A stretch of 21,996 bases of DNA from Saccoglossus kowalevskii (GCF_000003605.2 NW_003126903.1:35761-57756), one strand, 5' to 3'. Positions 1 to 10,490 are shown, counted from the stretch's first letter. Numbers and translations are program-made. The notes: generated from the letters alone by a model not told the origin.

Positions 1-73
1 TGGCTTGTGTTGGCATTAAATACAATCGTACTTGCAAGATATTGAAACTCAAACATCTGCTTTCCCACATATA

Positions 74-79
74 TTTATT
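74..79 (-). terminator. Poly(A) signal of copy 1
   Basis: AATAAA on the minus strand lies about 190 nt past the proposed TAG stop and is followed by a GT-rich stretch (TATATGTGGG, then GTTTGAGTTTC). This fits a cleavage and polyadenylation signal and puts the transcript end at roughly 40-60. The aligned position in copy 2 is AATACA. Confidence 0.5.
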
Positions 80-269
80 GAACTAACCTTGTTGAGCAAT
101 ACGTGTATTAATTATCTAATTTCACGATAACGTTAGTGTATACTGCTTTATATCGCAATATCTGAATTGTTGTGTATTTCACAGATAACCATCACCATAG
201 AATGTTGAAAATATTGCTTTCTAACCAGGATCAAGTTATTACCACGCTCGTGCTTTCGTCAGTTGTTTC

Positions 270-279
270 CTAGTCAAAT
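270..279 (-). CDS. Copy 1 exon 8: three-residue terminal coding exon
   Basis: After an intron of 574 nt ending in TTATAG, the sequence A TTT GAC TAG completes the split Lys codon and gives K-F-D-stop. The same acceptor, phase, Asp and TAG occur in copy 2 (19099-19090), where the middle codon is TGT (Cys). This parallel, the expected position of a terminal VWD cysteine and a downstream AATAAA support the exon. The coding part is so short that transcript data would be decisive. The alternative is intron retention, ending at TGA directly after exon 7. Confidence 0.6.
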
Positions 280-3200
280 CTATAACATAGATACATAAAT
301 ACATAGCTTTAAACTGAAAATTTGAAATGAAAATTACCACTGTAATATAGGATAATTCATCTCCAGATGGAATGCACATGCTGAATTTCAGACCAATCAA
401 AGAAATACGACACATGTGACTGATCAACGTTATTATAAATTTTCGCATTCAAACAATATCAGTTGAAGCACCTACTATTTAAGTAGAGAGATGAAAAATA
501 ACAAATTTGAAAGGAGAAATGTGGTAATAGTTTAAAGTCATTTTCTGTTTAGAGAAAAACCAATAAGCTTGCCAATCCACGTGACCAATCATAGAAAACC
601 TCTTTGATGAACTTTATACATAGATGCTAAAATCCGAAATTCTTTATGTTCATTGGTTCTAAAAAATAGTTTTCTACTTGTCATGGCGACAGAGATCACG
701 TGGGTGTCGTAAACCTTCAAAAAACTAGTATTTGATTCATACAGAAGTAAAATAACAGACAATAAGTAGGCCCTAGTATTTAGCTCAAAATTAATATTCG
801 TTGACCATGAGGTTGCAAAACGATGATGATGTAAAAATACAATTGCAACTCACTTTTTGTAATTTAATTTCCAGCTTTCACCAAACTCAAAAGCATCTTT
901 GACAATGCTACCATCTGGTTTCTGGAAGTCATTGCGGGGATCACCATCTGCATTACCCATCAGACCGCATAGCTTTCCGTTGTAAAAAGAGCCATTGTAG
1001 GATACATCTAATGCGTGCTTTCTCAGAGTCCAGTTAAGACTGAAGGTTGTGTCCTTCGAAGTGAAGTGCAGTTTAATATTTTTCTCTTCTTCCTGGATTG
1101 TTATATGTTTTGCGTCAGTCACCTGTCCACCTATACGTCCCTATGGGATGAATAATTGGTTAGCATCTAGTTATGATCAATGAATTTGTGAAAATTTAAA
1201 TTATGTTTGCAGCATATAAATACTACATACTGAGAACTTACTGTAGTAACATCAAGACCATCAATAATTGCGTATTGATTTCCAACAGTTACTTTAATTG
1301 CGACAGTTTTCGTTTTGATTTGGTCTGGGGTACTGTCATCCCTTGGTTTAAACTTGGTTGTGACTTCAAAATGGGGATTGTCGGAACAGTCCTTGAATAG
1401 AGAGTACCAGCCTATCCCTTGGAAATTATATGAACGCCCATCGAATGTCCTCATATGAGGTTCACCGTGATCGCCATGCCCTACAGAAAACAATGTTGTA
1501 TGTTGTATAATATTGTTCTGGCTAAACACATAAAACACGAGACTTACAAGTGAAAAAAAAAAAGTGATTGCTCCATTGAAATTTTGTTCAGTCATCTGCA
1601 GTAAAAATCGTAGAATTAACGTTTGCAAAACTTATATTATGTAAGCAAGAGTTGGTGGTTACAACACGCTGGTTTATTCAAAAGAATATAATTATATTTA
1701 CAAGCAGAAATACTGAGCCAAATAGCCGTTTTATAGAAAAGTTTTATTTGGCAAATAAATGGTTTACCACAAACACACTCAAGTGATAGAGCGAATTATA
1801 TTAAGAAGCTGGATCCTTTAGAACCATACTCACACTCGCAGAATGCATTGGCCCGTTTCACCGTACAATTAACGTCATTCCATTTGCCATCCAATTTCCT
1901 GTCAAACATAAGTTCATTAATTAAAATATAATTTCATAAACAATTTTTGTTTATTAGCATGTTTTGTATCAATGGGATTACCTTCGCGATCAAATGAATA
2001 TTTATGAAATTGTGTGTAATGCAGGAACAACCTCGCCCTCATTGTTTTTACGTGACATTAACTTACTTACCAGACTTCAACACAGTTCTCATTTCCAAGT
2101 TCATTATTTGGCTCGTCTTTATCCCAGTTGGTGAAATCAAGAGCTTCATTATTTGAGTAATAAGTGAAAGTCCCTTCGTGGTTTTCATCGGTTATACCAA
2201 GCCAATAAAATCCTAATAAAAAACGAGGCAAGATAAAACAAATACTTTATACAGATACAAAATTACTAAGTTTTTTGTTTTGTTTCATGATTAAAATGTT
2301 AGTTCGGAACAATTACGATATATCTATACTTGCAAGTATACCTGCCACATATAAGCTCATTATCGCGTTCATTTGGGCCAAAGTTTTTGGTTGTGCAAGT
2401 TGCCATCCCCACATAGCTTCACATCGGACTTTAGCTTCATACCAGTCCATTGGGCCTTCAATAACTTTATATAAGGAAGGTGGGTGACCTGCATAACAAA
2501 ACGATTAATGGTTAACAGCAACCCTATATACCAAGTAAGTGATATATGTTGGCAACTAAAAGAAGTAAATATTCTATGTAGCTGCTGATAGACAGTGTAG
2601 TTATGTTGATAGTATTTATATTCAATTATATATATATAACAAATTCATACAAATTGATATAATAGTAATAGTAATAATATTAAAATCGGGTTGAAAACAA
2701 ATTCCGTTGAATCGCAAGGTAAACAATAGTATACACACAATAATATCATTCAGAGTAATAAATGCAGTTGTGTGTCTACAGATATTTAATCTCATATGAA
2801 TACAGTAAATCACTTTTAAATGAAGCCAAATAATTGGGCGTAAAAATGTATGACACAGCATCTTAAATTCAAGCATTGAAACCTTTGTAATCTTTAACAC
2901 CGTGCATACATTTGTATCCTTTTAAATACTTGAAAATCATTGATATACAAACTTATATGGCATTTTCAGTGTTTAACTAACAACTACGAGCACTTACGCT
3001 TCTCAACCAATTCCTGGAAAAGAAAGAAAACAAAAATATTTTTTTTTTCAATGCAATTGAAGACAGTTCGCAAATGACCATTGTAACTGCCTGTCGTATT
3101 CAATTCTTTTCATCATCCACTTTCTCCATTGCTAACACTTACTAAAGACGTTTTCTGATGAACATTATATTTTGGAAACATTACCGGGAATTTACGAACA

Positions 3201-3706
3201 CAACTTTTATGACTGAAAATTGTGAAAACGGGAATATATAATACAAATCCCGTGCAATTTTGTATATTGCCTATGGTCATTGATGATGTGATACAAAGTA
3301 ATTCAGAATTTTTTTCAGAACTTGTGCACTTTTGATGAAACAAATAATAATAACTAACGGTTTTGATTTGCTAATAGAATGTTATACAATAACAAACGAT
3401 ATCAGGTCATTATGTGTCCGTGAAATAATATTTTGAATTTTCATAAACAATATTTCAAATCATTTATTTCTATGATGTAAAATTATCTCTGATGTATAGC
3501 ATACTTCTACATCCACTTGGCGTTGTGCCGTGTTGTAATAGAAGGGTGGTATATATACAAACTAAAATAACGTTGGTATGATGGCAATATTAGATGATTC
3601 GTGAATATACACAATACGTCGTAACTTAATAAAAGAGTGAGCCTACCTCGTGTGGGGCAGCTAGAGTCAAACTCGTAACCGCAAGGATCAATATTAAACG
3701 TAACAT
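270..3706 (-). CDS. Copy 1: secreted C-type lectin-VWD protein, 8 coding exons
   Basis: I built this gene by joining exons at GT-AG boundaries with matching phases: 3706-3647, 3013-2998, 2488-2342, 2212-2071, 1898-1834, 1480-1242, 1140-854, 279-270. The lengths (60, 16, 147, 142, 65, 239, 287, 10 nt) total 966 nt, or 321 residues plus TAG. The order is signal peptide (1-18), a short segment ending in EKR (about 21-26), a CTLD (about 32-142), a VWD domain (about 149-320) and stop. The mature protein has six cysteines (48, 118, 133, 142, 175, 281). By family rules these form C48-C142 and C118-C133 in the lectin fold and C175-C281 in VWD. The start was chosen because it opens a classic signal peptide. 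A sugar-binding secreted or matrix protein is inferred from the domains. The specific orthologue is not recognised. A diverged paralogue lies about 15 kb upstream on the same strand. Confidence 0.88.
854..1480 (-). CDS. Copy 1 exons 6-7: von Willebrand factor type D domain
   Basis: Exons 1480-1242 and 1140-854 encode residues about 145-318. The VWD signature GEPHMRTFDGRSYNFQG (usual form GDPHY.TFDG) comes first, then WYSLFKDC with Cys175, a hydrophobic VGNQYAIIDGLDV stretch, IKLHFTS, YNGKLCGLMGNADGD with Cys281 (usual form CGLCGN), NDFQKPDG and FGESWKLN. Intron 6 is 101 nt and phase 0. Departures from the family are Asp to Glu in GDPH, Gly167 where VWD has a Cys (GxCxY), and Met284 for the second Cys of CGLC. 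The last codon overlaps the donor: unspliced reading gives AAG TGA, while splicing at AA|GTGAGT continues to exon 8. C8 and TIL modules, often found after VWD, are not present. Confidence 0.9.
1834..2488 (-). CDS. Copy 1 exons 3-5: C-type lectin-like domain with EPN motif
   Basis: Three exons (2488-2342, 2212-2071, 1898-1834) encode a short-form CTLD, residues about 32-142. In order I see the opening YKV and GPMDWYEAKVRCEA helix with Cys48, WLGI (the WIGL core), TFTYYSN, NWDKDEPNN, NENCVEV with Cys118, WNDVNC with Cys133, and AFCE with Cys142. The EPN triplet (108-110) plus WND (128-130) form the standard calcium site of mannose-type lectins, so carbohydrate binding is plausible. Introns are 129 and 172 nt, phases 1 and 2. 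The extra N-terminal cysteine pair of long-form CTLDs is absent. The exon after this begins in phase 1 and turns the codon at the junction into Trp144, where copy 2 has Cys. Confidence 0.92.
2998..3013 (-). CDS. Copy 1 exon 2: 16-nt microexon
   Basis: The exon is GAATTGGTTGAGAAGC, preceded by a polypyrimidine run and CAG and followed by the consensus donor GTAAGT. It enters in phase 0 and leaves in phase 1, which exactly bridges exon 1 to exon 3. It encodes ELVEK plus the first base of an Arg codon, so splicing creates a dibasic KR just before the lectin domain, a possible proprotein convertase site. The short length makes it the least certain internal exon. The frame does not work without an exon of this phase. 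Confidence 0.72.
3647..3706 (-). CDS. Copy 1 exon 1: signal peptide
   Basis: Twenty codons starting MLRLILILAVTSLTLAAPHE. There is a basic residue at position 3, a hydrophobic core and a likely signal peptidase site after the Ala pair (residues 16-17 or 17-18). The exon ends on a whole codon (GAG) just before GTAGGC, so the intron is phase 0. An upstream in-frame Met exists at 3835, but its residues are charged and not signal-like, so I prefer 3706. Intron 1 is 633 nt. Confidence 0.85.
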
Positions 3707-3885
3707 CGTGGTTGTCTTTCCTGCAATACTCTTTAACGGAAAATGTTGTGTAGAGACGTCAGAGAAAGACTCATGCAACTGGTAGATTTGATCCGGTCGT
3801 TCGATTATAACAATTATTTTCTTGCTGACGTGCATGTTTGTATATTAATCTCTCCATTTGGAAGCATTTCTATTGGCCAAATAAA
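3707..3885 (-). promoter_or_regulatory. Possible core promoter of copy 1
   Basis: Upstream of the ATG on the minus strand are a TATA-like TTATAATCG (about 3803-3811) and a CCAAT box in GGCCAATAG (about 3870-3878). Their spacing suits a start site near 3775 and a short 5' leader. Such short motifs are common in AT-rich DNA, so this is a weak call. Confidence 0.25.
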
Positions 3886-4459
3886 TATATTGCACACGAA
3901 AGTGAATTATTTTGCGCATGCTCATTTTCATTTTTTACGCAGCAACTGCTGGTAATGCTGTAAACCATACATAGCTGAGAAATACACTAAACGTTTTCAC
4001 GAGTACCGCACACTACTGAGAAAAAAGCTAAATATACTTTCATACAACATTTGTACTTATGTCATAACGTCTAGAGTGAATCATATAGATTGAGTGAAAA
4101 TACATTGCCGCATGTGAGTCAAACATCTTTTTACTGAGACGATTCAAAGGTTTTTTATGTTCAAATTAGCTCTAATCATTGTTTACAGTGTGTTGCCGAA
4201 ATATTAAACTTCTATTTCAGAAATAACGTAGGCTGAATGATTGTTTACGCAAAATATCAGCATACATACATGCTCATATGCAAATGTTGAGTAAACATCA
4301 AATGTGTACATAATATCATGCTGTCATACTGTTCTGGCAGTTGACTGCTCAAAGGACACATGGAAAGTAATATTATTTTGATGATACATTTATGTCTACA
4401 TGTTACATTATGGAATTGTTGATCTCAAGATCAAAATAGTGAAGTCATACACACACATT
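3886..4459. other. Non-coding flank upstream of copy 1
   Basis: AT-rich sequence with no exon-like or conserved segment that I could find. It may contain distal regulatory DNA for copy 1. Confidence 0.4.
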
Positions 4460-4800
4460 GTCTGGAGATTGCAGTGGCGGCGGCACCGGGGGTCACCCCC
4501 TTGAAAAAAGTGTTGGGGGTATCGCCCCTCCCAAAATCAAGCCGAAATCCTATGTTATGTTATGTTATGTTATGTTATGTTATGTTATGTTATGTTATGT
4601 TATGTTATGTATGTCAGCTATATTTTCCCATCAAAGTGCAGGAAATAGCGTTTCAGATGGTCTAGATTTCAATTTTTCTAGGGTAACATGTCCCCGAACC
4701 CCCTAGTAAGGTCGCGCCTTCGGCCTTACGAATGGTGAGCAGGTCTCGCCCCCATGCACAATTGCGTTCCTCCGCCCCGGGATTGCCGTGTGCAAATGTG
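4460..4800. mobile_element. GC-rich interspersed repeat fragment
   Basis: A sharply GC-rich island in AT-rich DNA. It starts near CAGTGGCGGCGGCACC, contains GGGGGTCACCCCC, CCCCGAACCCCCTAG and a hairpin GTAAGG/CCTTAC at 4706-4729, and is split by a pentanucleotide microsatellite. Composition and palindromic short stems are typical of non-autonomous transposon copies found many times in invertebrate genomes. The class is not determined. Confidence 0.45.
4551..4614. repeat. (TATGT)12 microsatellite
   Basis: Twelve perfect TATGT units (4551-4610) plus ATGT. Short open frames reading YVMLC repeats across it are an artefact of the repeat. Confidence 0.97.
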
Positions 4801-5477
4801 AGGATTTCTGAAATGCATAAGTTTTTGTTCAAAACTAAAAATTAGAAAGAAAAACTAAAGACATGACATCATTATATTTTTGAATGGGCTAGCCAAGTTT
4901 TCCATATATGAAGATACACATACTATCTGATACTATATTTATTTTATTTCCACTTAATTCGTTAAAACTAATTCGCTTTATAATTTGTATGTATGTATAT
5001 ATGGTATCTATATTAAGTTTCTGCACTTGAAAAGTAATAGAATTTCACAAAAATAAGTATGTCTTTAGAGGCTTTTTTGAAAAGCTATACTTTTCTAAAT
5101 GGGTACCAGGTCTGTCTTGGAGTACCCTCCCCGGGGGTCTAAAGGTATATAACAATAAGGTTATGTAAGATCTTTATGTTATTTATTTTTCATACTTGCA
5201 TATCAACAGTTAAGTTTTCTATCTACATGAAAGGCTTGCTTGGCGGTTTACGCGACCCTCGTCCTAATCTGACATCAGCAACAGTGGAAAGCCCTATTTT
5301 ATTGCACAGACACCTATACCATTGTGTAGTTTCATATTTCAAAAGGATTGGGGATATATAAAATGCCTCTCGCATCTCTCTGTAACAAATAACTCTATGA
5401 CTTCATAAACAACTACATAATTGTATTATATGAAGATAGATACTTTGATATTCTGCCGTGATTTTGCTCAAAATAAT
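4801..5477. other. No gene recognised
   Basis: AT-rich apart from small GC-rich patches (CCCTCCCCGGGGGTC near 5125), perhaps decayed pieces of the same repeat family as 4460-4800. Confidence 0.35.
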
Positions 5478-5687
5478 TTTAAAAAGCATCTTTCTATATC
5501 AACTAAATGTATATTGAAATGAATGATTTTCGTCATCAGACTCTGTGAATCTAACAATGCCGTGGATGATAGCATTTTGGTGCACTGAATTGTTATTCAG
5601 GATGCAGGTGTGCATTAAAACCCAGTCAGCATAATGATAGGATTATATCAACTATTGTCTATAATTGTAAACAATGGTTTGATTGGC
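5478..5687 (+). mobile_element. tRNA-like SINE candidate, copy A
   Basis: It shares an extended, gapped match with 12987-13194: CTCTGTG..TCTAACA.TG, GTGGATAA/GATAGCAT-TTGG, ATTAAAACCC.GTCAG, ATCAACTATTGTCTATAATTG and TTTGATTGG. The start resembles a valine-type tRNA with an A-box-like GTGGAT segment and a decayed B-box-like TGCATTAAAACCC. Two dispersed copies with no coding content support a SINE. The ends are approximate, with no poly-A tail or target duplication resolved. Confidence 0.5.
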
Positions 5688-5789
5688 ATTTCGAATGCGA
5701 GCCATACTTCACTCAATTTTAAAAGAATATTTCTAAATTGTATGATGAAATTCGTGGAGACATAGTCCACGAGCAAACGACATTCGAAC

Positions 5790-6600
5790 TTATGCACTAG
5801 AAGAGATTTCTTAACCTGAAAAAATAATGGTACGATTGTTAAGCTATTCTTACAAATGGTGAAACATTAATGAGTCGAACACACGTAATCTTATTCGTAT
5901 GCTCATTTATTGACCCCAATCACTGCCCTGTCATCATCGTGTATTGACCCCGAGCGACATGTGAATATACACAAATATGTATATTCTAGAAGAAATTGGT
6001 CAGGATTTCTTAAGCTGAACAAATAATGGCGCGTTTGTCATTCAAGCTATCTATACAAATGGGGAAAACACTGAATGTTGAAAAGTTACACACACGTAAT
6101 CGTATTCGTATGCTCGTTTATTGACCCAAATCACTGCCCTGTCATCATCGTGTATTGACCCCAAGCGACATGCGAACATTCGCGCAAAGGTAATCTCTAG
6201 AAGAAATTGTTGAGGATTTCTTAACCTGAACGAATAATGGTGCGTTTGTTGTTTAAGGTATCTATGCAAATGTGGGAAAACGTTGAATGTTGAAAAGTCG
6301 AACACAGGTAATCTTATTCATATGTTCGTTTATTGACCCAAATCACTGCCCTGTCATCATCGTTTTTTGACCCCAAGCGATATGCGAACATACACGCATA
6401 GGTATATTCTAGAAGACATTAACCAGCATTTCTTAACCTGAACAAATAATGGTGCATTCGTTGTATAAACTATCGTTACAAGTGGGGGAGAACACTAATG
6501 TTGACTGGTCGAACACATATACTCTTATTACTATACTCGTTGATTGACTCCCATCACTATACTATCATCGTGCATTGACTCTAAGCGATGAAGTGTTATC
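5790..6600. repeat. Satellite of about four 200-212 bp units
   Basis: Successive units start at about 5806, 6005, 6216 and 6428, each with ATTTCTTAA(C/G)CTGAA, then AATAATGG, GAACACA-GTAATC, TTTATTGACCC, ATCACTGCCCTGTCATCATC and ATTGACCCC-AGCGA. The last unit is the most diverged and fades by about 6600. A partial unit may precede 5806. Units 2 and 3 look most alike. Open frames inside are not conserved between units, so it is non-coding. Confidence 0.9.
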
Positions 6601-8149
6601 GTTGTGCCCCAAGCATTTTCCTGTTATCGTCTTTATTGACGATAACATTCATGAAGTTGGTTATCAGAGACATCAGAAAGCAACATTGGCAGTCCTTAAT
6701 TGTCTGCTTCTACCTATGTGTAAAAGAAATAACCTGATCAACCGTGGAATCGAGCAGTCATACAATGTTACATGTAACAATATGGGGTAGGTACGCCATT
6801 TTATCGATGATCAGTTATAAGTGAATAATGAGACTGCAACAATTAAACGTGCATATATGATTAAAAGAGCTTGCATAATTCCGCAACCAGTTTTTGTGAA
6901 GTTCAATAAACATAAAGATCGTTCAGTTGTCTAGCTTGAAAAAAGTTAAATGCGATGACATTGGTTGCAGATGCAAATAAAAATCCCAATTATGTAATGA
7001 CAAAATCATGATTGATTGATAATTATATTATATCATTGTCAATACCAGGGGTGATATATACAAGTAAATGTGATGCACGACGTGGGAGTTTGTCTATAGA
7101 GCGCGGGCACAGAGATATGATGTTTTTTTTCTGTTTTTGTAGCCAGTAGTACTACACATTTTGCGAAACGAGATCAAGACCGACGTGACATTTATTTCCT
7201 CAGTGCAACTTCTCGGTGATTGTCACAGTCCGGGCACAGTTTGCATGAACGAATAACAATGACATCCACCTTCATGGTTTGAAAACACTCGAGGACAACA
7301 TAAATGTACCCAGGGTACACACCTCTACGCACAGGCCACGGCTGACACCAAGACGGCGTACCAGTCACAGTGTGCCGTTCGCTCTGGCGATCACTATAAT
7401 GCTACTCCACGCCACTCACCAGTCACTCGACAACTCGCAATGTAAATTGTTGAATGAAAACTAGTTTCTTTCTCAGTTTATCATATGAGATTGGGGAAAC
7501 AGTTATCAAAAAGACATTTTAAATTATGAAAATTCACGGGCCAGTGGCTGAAAACTGTTCCGTTCACTGCTGATTTCTCTCCAAAGTTAGTGGCAGCAAA
7601 TCCACTGGACAAGGCTACGAAATAATAACAAGAATGAACTCCCTGGTTCATTATTGTTTCATTATTCGTCTTGATACCTCAAGACCAATCAAAGTCTATG
7701 GAGTAGGGCAATAAATAGAAGTGTAATCAAGTTTATAATGATTCACAATTACGGCACTTCGGACAATGTAAATGTAAACTGTTCTAATCTGAGTGCTATG
7801 CTATGTTATGACACGTTTATGGTTTGAGTAGCAATTGGAATAATTTTGATCTTTTTATTTTATTTTATTTGCATTCACGTAGTGTATTTTTAATTGAAAA
7901 TTATATATCAGTAAATGTTTTTGGAATGAGTTTGCCAATTATATTTAGATAACAAAATATGGCTTGGGAGCAATATTAGGGTAATCCTTGACAACAATGG
8001 TTTAAATAGTATATTTTGGGTGATTTATTTGTTCAAATATTTAGTTTGCCTTAACACACCTCACTCATTCAATTGCTAGGGATTAACTGTGAACAAAATC
8101 GTCACAGTCTTTCTGCATATAGCATATAAGCTATAGTATTGAGCCTCGT
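6601..8149. other. No gene recognised
   Basis: Mostly AT-rich DNA. The 61-71 codon plus-strand frames here show no domain, splice context or repeat support. A moderately GC-rich patch at 7180-7440 also has no identifiable content. Confidence 0.35.
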
Positions 8150-8440
8150 ATATGCCTCTTATCTACTTATCTTGCATGGGTGATTGAATGGAAACTTTAC
8201 CATCTTGCAACTTCACTTGCATCAGTGTCTTCTGGTAACAATTCACTGTCACTCTCTGCAATACCATGCTGTTTCTCACCTTTCAGCGTGACCCATAAGT
8301 TTTCCCATGTCTTCCGAGAGGTTCAACTTGACCTCCTCTGTATTTCTTACCTTCATGAATGTGACGTCTTCCAGGATATAACTTATCTATCACTAGATCG
8401 GGTATTTCCATAACTTACCCTATTCAAAGTTCACTCAACC
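8150..8440 (-). other. Coding-like minus-strand stretch, unassigned
   Basis: From about 8412 down, an open frame reads MEIPDLVIDKLYPGRRHIHE and on to YGSR then TGA. The next frame continues VTLKGEKQHGIAESDSELLP to a stop. The composition is protein-like and GC-richer than the flanks, and it lies just beyond the retroelement tail. It may belong to that element or to another degraded one. I do not recognise a domain. Confidence 0.3.
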
Positions 8441-8799
8441 CACCTGATTAAACTGATTGTGCATTAACAGTCTATAGTTGCTTCAGCCTATCCACAATTT
8501 CTTTGCATGGCTCTGAAATACTCATGTCTTGTATTCAGCTTTTAGCATAACGTTTCTGCCACCGCTCATATCATGATGGTGCTCTGTTCAGCTTCTTTGA
8601 CCACCTTACTACTGGGGTTCACCCTCCATTTCCGTGATTAGTTTCTTCTCAAATTATATTTTTGGTAGTTTGCCAGTTTTCCCTGGTGAGAAGCATCACT
8701 GGTACATCCACATCATGGGTATCCCTCAGTAGAACAGGGCTTCTACATTAATTTGGGGTGGAGTTATCATAATTACATCCTCCATGACGTTGTTTACCA

Positions 8800-9125
8800 A
8801 TCATTGGGATGTCGTGGGGGCATTTTTACCACGCAAAATTCGGGAAGAAGTTTTTCGGCTGTAAGTATTTGGCTAATGGAACAGAGTTGTTTGCTCCACC
8901 CTTCCAATGACATAATCATCTTTTAAAGCTTCCTCATCGGATTGAACGTTCTTGTTACCTCTTTTACCATAACATCAACCAATTGCGATTTCTTTCTTTT
9001 TCGAGACACTGCATATACTGGTATATCAGGATTGGGTTGTGCGAAGAAAGTAATCTTTTATATGATCATTTCTGCTAACTTCTTTATATTTGTAATCATT
9101 TTGCCTTTTGCGCACGTTTGTTCAT
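8800..9125 (-). pseudogene. Weak integrase C-terminus and tail
   Basis: VRKRQNDYKYKEVS (about 9117-9075) resembles the basic region before the integrase C-terminal fold (usual R-RQK-YYD-K). Further on, SDEEALKDDYVIGRVEQTTL (about 8945-8885) is an acidic, open stretch. The frames are broken. I could not find the HHCC or DDE residues. Confidence 0.4.
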
Positions 9126-9440
9126 CTGTTATCAGTCAGGTCAAAGGTTAAATTAATAGGATAAACAGCCAATGTCAATAGAGTAGCAAAGGTGTTAAAA
9201 ATAAATTAAGTATTGGAAAATTGTATGTGCCAAACGCATGCTTTAAGGTTCAAATGTTGTTCTTTTTGTGGACTCTCAAAGCCCTCAAAATCTAATATAA
9301 TTACATGTAAGTATGTTTTCTTCATAAACTAGTGTTCGCAGTTCCCTTTCTGCATACCAGAATATTTGACTTTGTCCTTAAACAAAAGAGGTCAGCACTA
9401 AATACAAAGGAAAGTTTATCAGCTTAAAGTGGATTTTGAT

Positions 9441-10289
9441 TGTCACGGTGTTATAATCCAAATCTCCCCTGGAAGAGTTGTAAACAGAAATTTTCATATG
9501 TTGTGTTTCCTCTGATTACCGGGGTTCCGGACCAATCACTCTTCATAGTATAGATTCCTTTACCTATTAGTTATATGGCAAACTTATTTCCCACAGAACT
9601 TTTATATGCTTCTTTTGATGCTAGTTTTTTTTATAACTGGATTTCTTGTGTGCTTATGATTTACATAACAAAGGGTGTTTACAACTTTGATAGGACAATT
9701 GGAATCTACCATGTGTGCTGTTATTTGAATAACAATAGTTGTTTATGATCTACTGACTTGCCTATGTGACACAGGTGCTAGCAAGATCACATTCAGATTG
9801 GCTCATGTGGAAACCCAGGTGGTGTCACTGAATCTGGGCCATTTATGCCTATAAATTGGGCAGACTGGGGACAGTTGAGGTACATCATCTCTAATGTGTA
9901 TCCTGTGTGTAGCTACTGCGATATTGTGAGACAAGTGATACATGCTTCAATCATCGATCTGTGAGACTCGGATGAACTGCTCTGCGATCTCCTGTTTTCA
10001 GCGGTACCCTCCAGAATACCATCGTTCCTCTACAAGACTACTATATTTCTTCGTTGTTGTGTTGCAAGAGCCATTGACTGTCATCCGTTTCTACATCCTG
10101 GAACTGTGAGTTATCACCAATGCACACTTCCCTAAGCAATCCCATATTTTAGTGACTTTATTCATTTTTCTGTGTTTTATTTCTTGTAATTATTTTGAGA
10201 GGTATTAAAGCCAGGAGCTTTAGAGAAAGAACCCCTGTCCAGTGTGGATGGCCCTCTCAATTGCTATGACCAGGTCTTACACCGTGACA
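9441..10289 (+). mobile_element. LTR-like block with 11-bp inverted ends
   Basis: It begins TGTCACGGTGT (9441-9451) and ends ACACCGTGACA (10279-10289), a perfect inverted pair with TG...CA ends as in many gypsy LTRs. On the plus strand there is a TATAAAT (about 9850) and an ATTAAA (about 10203), which would suit an LTR promoter and poly(A) site. No coding sequence is seen. It interrupts the RNase H region, so it is probably a solo LTR nested in the older element. The flanks (TTGAT and CATCC) do not form a clean duplication, so it could instead be this element's own 3' LTR after loss of integrase. Confidence 0.55.
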
Positions 10290-10294
10290 CATCC

Positions 10295-10490
10295 TATTTT
10301 GTTTGGAACAGTGCACATGTTACCTACCGGTTACTATAAGTAATTACTACATTTGGTTATCCTTCATACAAATCAATTTCACAGTTATAGCCCATTTCCA
10401 TAAAACCAATTTATGACTGCATAGTTCATTTCTGCTGCTGTTAAACCATCGCTTGCATATGCAACTGGAGTCATTGTTGTCTTTCCATTT
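10295..10490 (-). pseudogene. RNase H fragment, interrupted
   Basis: PVAYASDGLTAAEMNYAV (10470-10415) matches the gypsy RNase H segment usually P-V-AYAS-R-L-AE-NY. A second frame continues ITYSNR, a stop, VTCALFQTK, like the YTDH block but with TDH altered. It stops at the LTR-like block at 10289. Short related sequence (SADLF, cf. the usual NADALSR) may resume below 9440. Confidence 0.75.

Noticed and set aside
850-853. TGA/TAA after exon 7 as the true end of both genes
   Set aside because: Both stops lie within strong donors (GTGAGT, GTAAGT) and both copies have an acceptor in the right phase with a matching stop and, in copy 2, the expected last Cys. Not fully excluded.
1203-1400. 65-codon plus-strand open frame
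   Set aside because: Antisense shadow of the copy 1 VWD exon 6; the same shadow appears opposite copy 2 (19609-19812).
4458-4706. Open frames with repeated YVMLC
   Set aside because: Created by the TATGT microsatellite, whose 15-nt frame period keeps frames open.
6051-6305. 84-codon minus-strand frame in the satellite
   Set aside because: Not preserved in neighbouring repeat units, so not coding.
5790-6600. CRISPR array
   Set aside because: Units are about 200 bp, diverged, and without short identical repeats and unique spacers; the genome is eukaryotic.
8180-8413. Plus-strand 77-codon frame and similar ones at 8942, 11142, 11541 and 12060
   Set aside because: Antisense or chance frames over decayed minus-strand retroelement sequence; the domain motifs are all on the other strand.
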